NCBI GenBank assembly: GCA_027083475.1
Contig: JALWON010000141.1
Span: 1 to 6,224 of the forward strand
DNA length: 6,224 nucleotides
Direction: 5' to 3'
From: Sulfurimonas sp.
Lineage (GTDB): Bacteria; Campylobacterota; Campylobacteria; Campylobacterales; Sulfurimonadaceae
Part shown: in pieces, positions 1-5,084 of the stretch
Layout of the letters: the number at the start of each line of letters is the position of its first letter
Numbering within the stretch: position 1 is the first letter of the stretch
Position numbers and translations under genes: made by a program
Notes under the pieces: generated by a model
Seen by the model: only the letters and a program-made list of their open reading frames with translations
Told to the model about the DNA's origin: nothing
The model's database searches: none

Positions 1-62
1 TGTTGGGATTTTATTCCACCGAGGTTTTTACCCTCAGAGGGAGAAAAGAGTATTTTTAACAT
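1..62 (-). CDS. yaaA: N-terminus of YaaA/UPF0246-family protein (partial)
   Basis: Reading leftward from an ATG at 62-60 gives an open frame of 20 codons to the window edge, beginning MLKILFSPSEGKNLGGIKSQ. The short hydrophobic strand followed by SPSEGK matches the start of the YaaA (UPF0246, DUF328) family, whose members typically open with a hydrophobic strand and then PPSEGK or SPAK. E. coli YaaA is linked to peroxide stress and limits free iron; that is family knowledge, not visible here. A modest Shine-Dalgarno AGGA lies at 76-73, 10 bases before the ATG, and a leftward TATAAT lies at 110-105. The gene is cut by the window edge, so its full length and function cannot be confirmed. The family call rests on about 12 residues only. 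Confidence 0.6.
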   Translation of the reverse strand, partial: MLKILFSPSEGKNLGGIKSQ

Positions 63-104
63 AAAGTGTAGATCCTATTTTTATAATAAATAATATTTCA
101 TGCA

Positions 105-110
105 ATTATA
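105..110 (-). promoter_or_regulatory. Leftward -10 box for the yaaA-like gene
   Basis: The minus strand reads TATAAT at 110-105. It would start transcription near position 98 and leave a leader of about 36 bases before the ATG at 62. No good -35 hexamer is visible, which is usual for sigma-70 promoters in Campylobacterota, where -35 elements are weak. It lies inside the upstream half of the rightward promoter. Confidence 0.45.
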
Positions 111-119
111 GCGACTAAA

Positions 120-128
120 TGTTATAAT
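120..128 (+). promoter_or_regulatory. Extended -10 promoter for the GAF-HD-GYP-MBL gene
   Basis: TG at 120-121, one base, then a perfect TATAAT at 123-128 forms an extended -10 element. Transcription would begin near 135, giving a leader of about 17 bases that carries the GGAG Shine-Dalgarno at 143-146. There is no convincing -35 hexamer, which an extended -10 does not strictly need. Confidence 0.65.
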
Positions 129-151
129 AGCTCTAATACAATGGAGAAGCT

Positions 152-2071
152 ATGCACAGAGATACTAAAAGTTTAACAGCTAATGAGATACTTGATTATG
201 TTTTTACTTATTTAGCAGAAGTCTCTTCGCTTACAGACTATGATGAAATACTAGTGGTTCTCGCAAAACTGGGGCGTTCACTTACAAGTGCTGATAGATG
301 TAGTATCTGGGTTGTCTCTGAAGATAAAAAAACTCTCTGGACAAAGGTAGCTCAAGAAGTTGGTCGATTAGAAGTTCCTGTCGGATCGGGAATAGTAGGT
401 GCAGCCATAGAGAATGGACAACGCGAAATTATTGCTGATGCCTATCTTGATGAACGTTTTAATAAAGAAGTAGATTCTCAAACTGGTTACAGAACAAAAA
501 GTATAATGGTTATTCCGATGTATGATTATGATGAAAATATCATAGGCGCTTTTCAGGTTGTGAATCATCATGGAGAAAATAGCGAGTTTGAGGATAGAGA
601 TTTAGAACGTCTTACCTTGGCTAGTACTTATGCAGCAGAAACACTTGTCTCTGCTAAATTAGCCATAGAGATAACAGAGACACAAAAAGAGGTTGTCTTT
701 ACAATGGGTTCTATAGCAGAGAGTAGGTCAAAAGAGACAGGAAACCATGTTAAACGTGTTGCAGAATACTCAAAAATCTTAGCACTAGCATATGGACTCG
801 ATGAAGAGGAATCCGAACTTCTCAAACAGGCAAGTCCAATGCATGATATTGGTAAAGTAGCTATTCCAGATAGTATTTTAAATAAACCTGGTCGTTTTGA
901 TGAGAATGAGCGCTTCATCATGAACACTCATGCAGAACTCGGTCACAAGATGATAAAAAATTCAAAAAAACCACTTCTTCAAGCTGCTTCAATCGTTGCC
1001 TACGAGCATCATGAAAAATGGAATGGAACAGGATACCCGCGAAAACTAAAAGGTGAAGAGATCCACATTTATGGTCGAATTACTGCTTTAGCGGATGTTT
1101 TTGATGCACTAGGAAGTGATCGTGTTTATAAAAAAGCATGGAGTAATGAGCGGATATTTAAGCTTCTTCATGAAGAGAGGGGTGAGCATTTTGATCCACA
1201 GCTCGTAGATCTTTTTTTTAAGAATTTAGAGAAGATCGAAACCGTACGTGAAAGTTTTAGCGATAGGTATGAGGATCAAGCACCTCTTAATGAAAAAAAA
1301 GAGATTAAAATTTTAGGAGCCTATGGTACGAAATCAAAAGGTTATGGAACAAGTGCTTTTTACCTTAACAAAAAAAATGTTATAGATGCAGGTAATTTAC
1401 TAGAACCTTTAAATATAGAAAGTATAGATATAGAAAATATATGGATGACACATTCACATCTCGATCATATTATAGATATTGCTTACATATTAGATAACTA
1501 TTTTAACTTACGAAAAAAATCTCTAAATATTATAGGATTACCTGAGACTATCCAAGCAATAAAAGAGAATTTTCTTAACAATACAATTTGGCCAGACTTT
1601 AGTGTTATACCTCTCACTCTTTCAGATGAAATGGCCGTTACCTATACAATAATAGAAGTAGATAAAGAGTATACTATAGGAAATGATGAGAGAATAAAGG
1701 CATTTTATACTGATCACACAGTTGCTAGTTGTGGTTATGTTTACACAAAAGAAGAGCAAAGTGTTTTGATTACGGCTGATACATACTCCTTAGATAATGC
1801 TATAGAAGAGATTAATAAAAATAAAAAGATTTCAAGTATAGTAGTTGAGTGTTCTTTTCCAAGTGAGTTTAAAGATTTAGCAATAAACTCTAAACATTTA
1901 ACACCAAAAATACTTTTTGAGATGTTAGAAGACATCAAAAGAGAGGATTTACAACTTTATATTAATCACATTAAGCCATCATTCTTTAAAAGAATCACTG
2001 ATGAGATAGAGGAATATAGAGGAAAATGGGATGTAAAAATACTAAAAGATGGAAATTTAATATATTTTTAG
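152..2071 (+). CDS. GAF / HD-GYP / class II cyclic-nucleotide phosphodiesterase fusion
   Basis: This 639-residue soluble protein has no signal peptide or membrane segment. Residues about 20-168 form a GAF sensor domain (VPVGSGIVG, then TGYRTKSIMVIPM). Residues about 180-355 form an HD-GYP domain with H199, HDIGK (H231, D232, K235), H260, HHEKWNGTGYP (H286-H287, GYP 294-296) and D315; such domains hydrolyse c-di-GMP. Residues about 384-639 are a metallo-beta-lactamase fold with HSHLDH (H434, H436, D438, H439), H522, D543 and H606 in HIKPS. The GTS near the start, HLDH and the HIKP ending resemble class II cyclic-nucleotide phosphodiesterases (yeast PDE1, bacterial CpdP); an RNase Z-like hydrolase is the alternative. 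All expected metal ligands look intact. The start is fixed by GGAG at 143-146, and an upstream ATG at 141 is out of frame. The gene is transcribed alone, divergent from the yaaA-like gene. A role in second-messenger turnover is inferred; the real substrates are unknown. Confidence 0.88.
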   Translation: MHRDTKSLTANEILDYVFTYLAEVSSLTDYDEILVVLAKLGRSLTSADRCSIWVVSEDKKTLWTKVAQEVGRLEVPVGSGIVGAAIENGQREIIADAYLDERFNKEVDSQTGYRTKSIMVIPMYDYDENIIGAFQVVNHHGENSEFEDRDLERLTLASTYAAETLVSAKLAIEITETQKEVVFTMGSIAESRSKETGNHVKRVAEYSKILALAYGLDEEESELLKQASPMHDIGKVAIPDSILNKPGRFDENERFIMNTHAELGHKMIKNSKKPLLQAASIVAYEHHEKWNGTGYPRKLKGEEIHIYGRITALADVFDALGSDRVYKKAWSNERIFKLLHEERGEHFDPQLVDLFFKNLEKIETVRESFSDRYEDQAPLNEKKEIKILGAYGTKSKGYGTSAFYLNKKNVIDAGNLLEPLNIESIDIENIWMTHSHLDHIIDIAYILDNYFNLRKKSLNIIGLPETIQAIKENFLNNTIWPDFSVIPLTLSDEMAVTYTIIEVDKEYTIGNDERIKAFYTDHTVASCGYVYTKEEQSVLITADTYSLDNAIEEINKNKKISSIVVECSFPSEFKDLAINSKHLTPKILFEMLEDIKREDLQLYINHIKPSFFKRITDEIEEYRGKWDVKILKDGNLIYF

Positions 2072-2108
2072 AAAAACCCTTGACATTGAAATTGAAAAGG
2101 ACTATAAT
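2057..2108 (+). promoter_or_regulatory. Consensus sigma-70 promoter with UP-like element for the tRNA operon
   Basis: TTGACA at 2080-2085 and TATAAT at 2103-2108 are both perfect and separated by exactly 17 bases. Immediately upstream, 2057-2078 matches 12 of the 14 specified positions of the full E. coli UP-element consensus, with a T-tract at 2065-2069 and an A-tract at 2072-2076. Transcription should start near 2115, about 11 bases before the first tRNA. The UP-like tract overlaps the stop codon (2069-2071) of the preceding gene. Such strength fits a stable-RNA promoter. Confidence 0.9.
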
Positions 2109-2125
2109 TCTGACTCAATTTCGAT

Positions 2126-2202
2126 GCCGACATAGCTCAGTTGGCTAGAGCAGCTGATTTGTAATCAGCAGGCCCGGGGTTCAAATCCTCGTGTCGGCAC
2201 CA
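2126..2202 (+). tRNA. tRNA-Thr (anticodon TGT)
   Basis: This is a complete 77-base cloverleaf. Acceptor GCCGACA (2126-2132) pairs fully with TGTCGGC (2192-2198), followed by discriminator A and an encoded CCA (2200-2202). The anticodon stem GCTGA/TCAGC encloses loop TTTGTAA, with TGT at 2160-2162, which reads ACA. The T-loop TTCAAAT is standard. It is the first gene of the tRNA run and corresponds in position to E. coli thrU. Confidence 0.97.
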
Positions 2203-2242
2203 TTGAAATTTGAATATTAGAAACAGTGTTAGACCAGAAAAG

Positions 2243-2260
2243 ATATAAGTTTACTTATAT
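2243..2260 (+). other. Small hairpin between tRNA-Thr and tRNA-Tyr
   Basis: ATATAAGT (2243-2250) and ACTTATAT (2253-2260) are perfect inverted arms around two bases. As RNA this would form a 6-7 base-pair AU stem just before tRNA-Tyr. It may assist processing of the polycistronic tRNA precursor, but it is weak and could be chance in AT-rich DNA. Confidence 0.4.
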
Positions 2261-2267
2261 AATTTGT

Positions 2268-2352
2268 GGTGAGGTAGTCAAGTGGCCAACGACGGCGGAC
2301 TGTAAATCCGCTCCCTACGGGTTCATAGGTTCGACTCCTATCCTCACCACCA
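2268..2352 (+). tRNA. tRNA-Tyr (anticodon GTA)
   Basis: This is an 85-base class II tRNA with a long variable arm (about 2312-2324, containing CCC..GGG pairing), as expected for bacterial tRNA-Tyr. Acceptor GGTGAGG (2268-2274) pairs perfectly with CCTCACC (2342-2348); discriminator A and encoded CCA follow. Anticodon stem GCGGA/TCCGC holds loop CTGTAAA, with GTA at 2302-2304. It is second in the operon, equivalent in position to E. coli tyrU. Confidence 0.97.
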
Positions 2353-2362
2353 TCAGTTTAAT

Positions 2363-2438
<76 letters not shown>

Positions 2439-2595
2439 TAAACGCAAAACTTCTGGAAGCTGAAGTACAATTTCGTCCTTTACTTCATAACTATATAATA
2501 TAGTATATAAATATCTATATAGTCATCTAATCACAAAAAACTAATAAAATTAATAAACAAAGAATTATGCAATTATTGCTTAATATAATCTTGAA
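2439..2595. other. AT-rich 157-base spacer inside the tRNA run
   Basis: No open frame or RNA gene is recognised here. TGAAGTA (2461-2467) and TACTTCA (2481-2487) can form a 7-base-pair stem with a 13-base loop. Two TA-rich palindromes follow: CTATAT-A-ATATAG (2491-2503) and CTATATAG (2515-2522), which can also pair with each other. There is no T-run that would make a terminator. The right end carries one arm of the inverted repeat around the next tRNA and a TATAAT at 2584-2589. The gap is much longer than the 10-65 base gaps between the first three tRNAs, so the run is probably split into two transcription or processing units here. Confidence 0.6.
2584..2589 (+). promoter_or_regulatory. Possible -10 box directly before tRNA-Thr(GGT)
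   Basis: A perfect TATAAT ends six bases before the tRNA. Transcription would begin almost exactly at the mature 5' end (2596). No -35 match is seen at the right distance, so this may be a nearly leaderless tRNA promoter or just AT-rich leader sequence. Confidence 0.35.
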
Positions 2596-2670
2596 GCTGT
2601 CGTGGCTCAGGGGTAGAGCACTTGCTTGGTAAGTAAGAGGCCGTGGGTTCAAATCCCACCGTCAGCACCA
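2596..2670 (+). tRNA. tRNA-Thr (anticodon GGT)
   Basis: This is a 75-base tRNA. Anticodon stem CTTGC/GTAAG holds loop TTGGTAA, with GGT at 2628-2630, which reads ACC and ACU. T-arm GTGGG/CCCAC with loop TTCAAAT is perfect, and discriminator A plus CCA (2668-2670) are encoded. In the acceptor stem, GCTGTCG (2596-2602) and CGTCAGC (2660-2666) pair at six of seven positions, leaving a T-T (U-U) mismatch between 2600 and 2662. It lies just before tuf, equivalent in position to E. coli thrT. Confidence 0.94.
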
Positions 2671-2718
2671 TAATAGAAAAATTATATATATTTAAGCAAT
2701 AATTGAATGATTTTTGGA

Positions 2719-2724
2719 TATAAT
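2719..2724 (+). promoter_or_regulatory. -10 box for tuf
   Basis: A perfect TATAAT sits 34 bases before the tuf ATG, predicting a start near 2731 and a leader of about 29 bases. No clear -35 hexamer is present; the -35 zone coincides with the right arm of the inverted repeat around tRNA-Thr(GGT). tuf may therefore have its own promoter in addition to read-through from the tRNA operon. Confidence 0.55.
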
Positions 2725-2758
2725 TCCATTTCAATTCACAAACTAATAGGAGAAAACT

Positions 2759-3961
2759 ATGGCAAAAGAAAAATTTGAACGTGGAACGAAACCCCACGTA
2801 AACATCGGTACAATCGGACATGTTGACCACGGTAAAACAACACTAACAGCTGCAATTACAGCAGTATTAGCAGTAACTAATGGTGCTGCACTTATGGATT
2901 ATGATCAAATCGATAATGCTCCAGAAGAGAGAGAACGTGGTATTACAATCGCTACTTCACATGTTGAGTACGAAACTGACAACCGTCACTATGCACACGT
3001 TGACTGTCCAGGTCACGCGGATTATGTTAAGAACATGATTACTGGTGCTGCTCAAATGGATGGTGCTATTCTTGTTGTTTCTGCAGCGGATGGCCCAATG
3101 CCACAAACTCGTGAGCACATCCTTCTTTCTAAGCAAGTTGGTGTTCCTTACATCGTTGTTTTCATGAACAAAGAAGATATGGTTGATGATGAAGAACTTA
3201 TGGAATTAGTAGAGATGGAAATTCGTGAACTTCTTGATATGTACGACTTCCCAGGTGATGATACTCCAATTACTGCGGGTTCTGCACTTAAAGCTCTTGA
3301 AGAAGCTAAAACTGGTACTCTTGGTGAGTGGTCTGATAAGATTAAAGCACTAATGGCAACTGTTGATGCATGGATTCCTGATCCAGTTCGTGAAACAGAT
3401 AAAGATTTTTTAATGCCTATTGAAGATGTTTTCTCAATCTCTGGTCGTGGTACAGTTGTTACTGGTAAAATCGATCGTGGTACTATCAATGTTGGTGAAG
3501 AAGTAGAAATCGTAGGTATTACTGATACTCAGAAAACTACTGTTACTGGTGTTGAAATGTTCCGTAAAGAAATGGATCAAGGTATCGCTGGTGATAACTG
3601 TGGTATTCTAGTTCGTGGTATAGCTAAAGAAGATGTTCAACGTGGACAGGTACTTTGTAAGCCAGGTACAATTAACCCACACACAACATTTACTGCAGAA
3701 ATTTATGTTCTCAGTAAAGATGAGGGTGGTCGTCATACACCATTCTTCTCAAACTACCGTCCTCAGTTTTATGTACGTACAACTGATGTTACTGGTGCTA
3801 TTACATTACCAGAAGGTACTGAAATGGTTATGCCAGGTGATAACGTAAGTATTACTGCTGAGTTAATTCACCCAATTGCAATGGAAGTTGGTACTAACTT
3901 CGCTATCCGTGAGGGTGGAAGAACTGTTGGTGCTGGTGTTGTTGCATCAATCATTAAATAA
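2759..3961 (+). CDS. tuf: Elongation factor Tu
   Basis: EF-Tu is the GTPase that delivers aminoacyl-tRNA to the ribosomal A site in the cytoplasm. The 400-residue product has the family's usual length and all its motifs. The G domain carries GHVDHGKT (20-27), the switch [13 protein letters not shown] region (61-72), DCPGH (82-86, with the catalytic His86), NKED (137-140) and SALKAL (175-180). Domains 2 and 3 follow, including [44 protein letters not shown] and the C-terminal [17 protein letters not shown] at 2748-2752, six bases before the ATG, fixes the start. It follows tRNA-Thr(GGT) just as tufB follows thrT in E. coli. Its last codons form one arm of a hairpin running into the rpmG leader. 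Whether a second tuf copy exists elsewhere cannot be told. Confidence 0.99.
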   Translation: MAKEKFERGTKPHVNIGTIGHVDHGKTTLTAAITAVLAVTNGAALMDYDQIDNAPEERERGITIATSHVEYETDNRHYAHVDCPGHADYVKNMITGAAQMDGAILVVSAADGPMPQTREHILLSKQVGVPYIVVFMNKEDMVDDEELMELVEMEIRELLDMYDFPGDDTPITAGSALKALEEAKTGTLGEWSDKIKALMATVDAWIPDPVRETDKDFLMPIEDVFSISGRGTVVTGKIDRGTINVGEEVEIVGITDTQKTTVTGVEMFRKEMDQGIAGDNCGILVRGIAKEDVQRGQVLCKPGTINPHTTFTAEIYVLSKDEGGRHTPFFSNYRPQFYVRTTDVTGAITLPEGTEMVMPGDNVSITAELIHPIAMEVGTNFAIREGGRTVGAGVVASIIK

Positions 3962-3984
3962 TTCGCTTTTGCGAATTATTTAAT
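3953..3984 (+). other. 14-base-pair hairpin over the tuf stop codon
   Basis: ATTAAATAATTCGC (3953-3966) and GCGAATTATTTAAT (3971-3984) are perfect complements around a TTTT loop. The left arm includes the last two tuf codons and its TAA. No U-run follows, so it is not a classical terminator. It is more likely an mRNA 3'-end stabiliser, a processing site, or a partial attenuator between very highly expressed tuf and the ribosomal genes. The function is inferred. Confidence 0.75.
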
Positions 3985-4004
3985 CCTTTAAAGGTAAATA
4001 TAAC

Positions 4005-4157
4005 ATGAGAGAAGCAATTCACTTAGGTTGTGAGAAATGTACTAGACGTAATTATCACACAACAAAAAACAAAAAGACTCATACAGAGAAATTTTCAGTA
4101 CGTAAATATTGTAAATGGTGTCGTGAGCACACAACTCATAAAGAGATGAAGTTATAA
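4005..4157 (+). CDS. rpmG: 50S ribosomal protein L33
   Basis: This 50-residue product starts MREAIHLGCEKC and has the L33 length and basic character (RRNYHTTKNKK, then YCKWCREHTTHKE). The paired cysteines C9/C12 and C36/C39 form a zinc ribbon, so this is the zinc-binding (C+) form. L33 is a small 23S-binding protein near the E site of the large subunit. The weak Shine-Dalgarno AAAGG (3990-3994) lies 10 bases before the ATG, inside a CCTTTAAAGG palindrome (3985-3994). rpmG between tuf and secE is a common bacterial arrangement; E. coli keeps it elsewhere with rpmB. Confidence 0.96.
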   Translation: MREAIHLGCEKCTRRNYHTTKNKKTHTEKFSVRKYCKWCREHTTHKEMKL

Positions 4158-4181
4158 TAACTTTTTCTTTTTAGAGAATTT

Positions 4182-4206
4182 AAACCAAGAATTTTCTTGG
4201 TTTTTT
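4182..4206 (+). terminator. Terminator-like hairpin and T-run between rpmG and tRNA-Trp
   Basis: AAACCAAG (4182-4189) and CTTGGTTT (4196-4203) pair around ATTTTA-type loop bases, and six consecutive T residues occupy 4201-4206. This has the form of a Rho-independent terminator, although the stem has only three G-C pairs. It ends two bases before tRNA-Trp. Because secE, nusG and the ribosomal genes continue downstream, it probably works as a partial terminator (attenuator) that lowers expression after rpmG. Confidence 0.7.
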
Positions 4207-4208
4207 AT

Positions 4209-4284
4209 AGGCGTATAGCTCCAATGGTAGAGCACCGGATTCCAAATCCGGGTGTTGCGGGTTCGAGTCCCCCTACGCCTGCCA
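4209..4284 (+). tRNA. tRNA-Trp (anticodon CCA)
   Basis: This is a complete 76-base tRNA. Acceptor AGGCGTA (4209-4215) pairs perfectly with TACGCCT (4274-4280); discriminator G, standard for tRNA-Trp, and encoded CCA (4282-4284) follow. Anticodon stem CCGGA/TCCGG encloses TTCCAAA, with CCA at 4242-4244, which reads UGG. tRNA-Trp upstream of secE-nusG is a recurrent arrangement in bacteria. It begins two bases after a terminator-like T-run. Confidence 0.97.
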
Positions 4285-4289
4285 CTATT

Positions 4290-4325
4290 TATTATTAGTT
4301 AAACTTTAGAGTTTCACTAATAATA
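4290..4325 (+). other. Stem-loop between tRNA-Trp and secE
   Basis: TATTATTAGT (4290-4299) pairs with ACTAATAATA (4316-4325) over ten base pairs. After one T-C mismatch, AAACT (4301-4305) pairs with AGTTT (4310-4314) around a TTAG tetraloop. No T-run follows, so termination is unlikely. It starts five bases after the CCA of tRNA-Trp and could mark the 5' end of the secE-nusG message after tRNA 3' processing. Confidence 0.65.
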
Positions 4326-4358
4326 GATACTATTTGAAATTTAGAATGGAAAGTAATT

Positions 4359-4538
4359 ATGAACTTAAGTAAACATATTAGACAAGCAAAAAGCGAACTA
4401 GATAAAGTAATCTTTCCAACAGGTGGGCAAGTAAAGCAAGCATATATATCTGTAATTATAGTAGTGAGTGTTATTGCTGCATTTTTAGCTTTAGTAGATT
4501 TACTAATGTCATCAGTTATGAAAACAATATTAGGGTAA
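4359..4538 (+). CDS. secE: Preprotein translocase subunit SecE
   Basis: This 59-residue protein is the short, single-membrane-span form of SecE found in most bacteria, unlike the three-span E. coli form. It has an amphipathic N-terminal helix with a conserved-looking KSELDKVIFPTGGQVKQ stretch (11-27; compare the family's ElkkVtWPt), then one hydrophobic span at about 29-50. SecE clamps SecY in the inner-membrane SecYEG channel. The Shine-Dalgarno GGAAAG (4348-4353) lies just before the ATG. The gene sits between tRNA-Trp and nusG, and its stop codon overlaps the nusG ribosome-binding site, so the two are translationally close. The small size and neighbour nusG make the call secure. Confidence 0.95.
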   Translation: MNLSKHIRQAKSELDKVIFPTGGQVKQAYISVIIVVSVIAAFLALVDLLMSSVMKTILG

Positions 4539-4547
4539 GGATAGAAA

Positions 4548-5075
4548 ATGGCACAACAATGGTACTCAATTCAAACTTACGGTAATGATAGACAAGTTAG
4601 AGATGCAATCTTCAATATGATTGAAGAGATGAGTCTTCAAGAGTTTATTACAGAAGTTATCGTTCCTACAGAAGATGTTATCGAAGTAAAAGATGGTAAG
4701 AAAAAAGTCAGTGAGCGTTCACTTTACTCTGGATATGTTTTTGCAAAACTAGAACTTAATACAGAGATTCAACATCTTATTCAATCTGTACCAAAAGTTT
4801 CTGGTTTTATTGGTGAAGGTAATACTCCTACACCACTTAGTGAGCATGATATTAATGTTATTCTTGATCGTGTCAATAATCGTGCTGCACCAAAACCAAA
4901 AGTATTTTTTGATAATGGTGAAACAGTTCGTATTATAGATGGACCATTTGCAAACTTTACTGGAACTGTAGATGAGTATGATCTAGAGCATGGAACACTT
5001 AAACTAAATGTTTCAATCTTCGGTCGAGCTACACCTGTTGATATCTCTTACACACAAGTAGAGAAAATCATCTAA
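4548..5075 (+). CDS. nusG: Transcription termination/antitermination protein NusG
   Basis: The 175-residue product has the usual bacterial NusG length. The NGN domain (about 1-115) opens with WYSIQTYGN and includes [12 protein letters not shown] (59-70) and [19 protein letters not shown] (84-102). The KOW domain (about 122-175) carries [18 protein letters not shown] and ends in VEKI. NusG binds the RNA polymerase clamp through the NGN domain to suppress pausing, and links to Rho or ribosomal protein S10 through the KOW domain. Where E. coli has FPGY, this protein has YSGY, a mild change in the polymerase-facing loop. AAGGA at 4537-4541, overlapping the secE stop codon, sets the start. Confidence 0.98.
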   Translation: MAQQWYSIQTYGNDRQVRDAIFNMIEEMSLQEFITEVIVPTEDVIEVKDGKKKVSERSLYSGYVFAKLELNTEIQHLIQSVPKVSGFIGEGNTPTPLSEHDINVILDRVNNRAAPKPKVFFDNGETVRIIDGPFANFTGTVDEYDLEHGTLKLNVSIFGRATPVDISYTQVEKII

Positions 5076-5084
5076 TACATTTTT

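Larger units (their letters stand above)
2570..2705. repeat. Perfect 14-base inverted repeat bracketing tRNA-Thr(GGT)
   Basis: CAATTATTGCTTAA (2570-2583) is the exact reverse complement of TTAAGCAATAATTG (2692-2705). Inside it, TATAAT (2584-2589) is complementary to ATTATA (2681-2686), so the paired region reaches 20 base pairs with a five-base bulge on the 3' side. The tRNA sits in the loop. In a read-through transcript this would close a stem at the base of the tRNA, like the processing stems around 16S and 23S rRNA. Whether it acts in RNA processing is inference. Confidence 0.7.

Noticed and set aside
31..41. CCCTC-A-GAGGG palindrome as a terminator or operator
   Set aside because: A one-base loop cannot form a hairpin, and the bases are explained by codons of the leftward yaaA-like gene.
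628..927. Leftward open frame opposite the HD-GYP region
   Set aside because: It is an antisense shadow of a coding region with convincing domain motifs; no ribosome-binding site or protein family was recognised.
2084..2210. Ten-base direct repeat CATTGAAATT at 2084-2093 and 2201-2210 flanking tRNA-Thr(TGT), as an attachment-site duplication
   Set aside because: The first copy overlaps the promoter spacer and the second overlaps the CCA end. There is no integrase or other sign of an element, so chance in AT-rich DNA is likely.
2258..2263. TATAAT directly before tRNA-Tyr as a promoter
   Set aside because: It ends only five bases before the tRNA, so transcription would start inside the mature tRNA. 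It is better explained as part of the hairpin at 2243-2260 and AT-rich spacer.
2573..2830. Leftward 85-codon open frame containing TVGFEPTASYLPSKCSTPEP
   Set aside because: This is the antisense of tRNA-Thr(GGT) and the start of tuf. Such VGFEPT-type peptides are well-known spurious translations of tRNA genes.
3148..3489. Leftward 113-codon frame opposite tuf
   Set aside because: It is a low-complexity serine-rich shadow of the tuf codons and does not resemble a real protein.
3633..3848. 71-codon plus-strand open frame inside tuf
   Set aside because: It lies wholly within the strongly conserved tuf reading frame in another phase and shows no recognisable protein features.
4342..4347. TAGAAT as a -10 box for secE
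   Set aside because: It has no -35 partner, and the predicted start would fall within or after the Shine-Dalgarno, giving an unusable leader.
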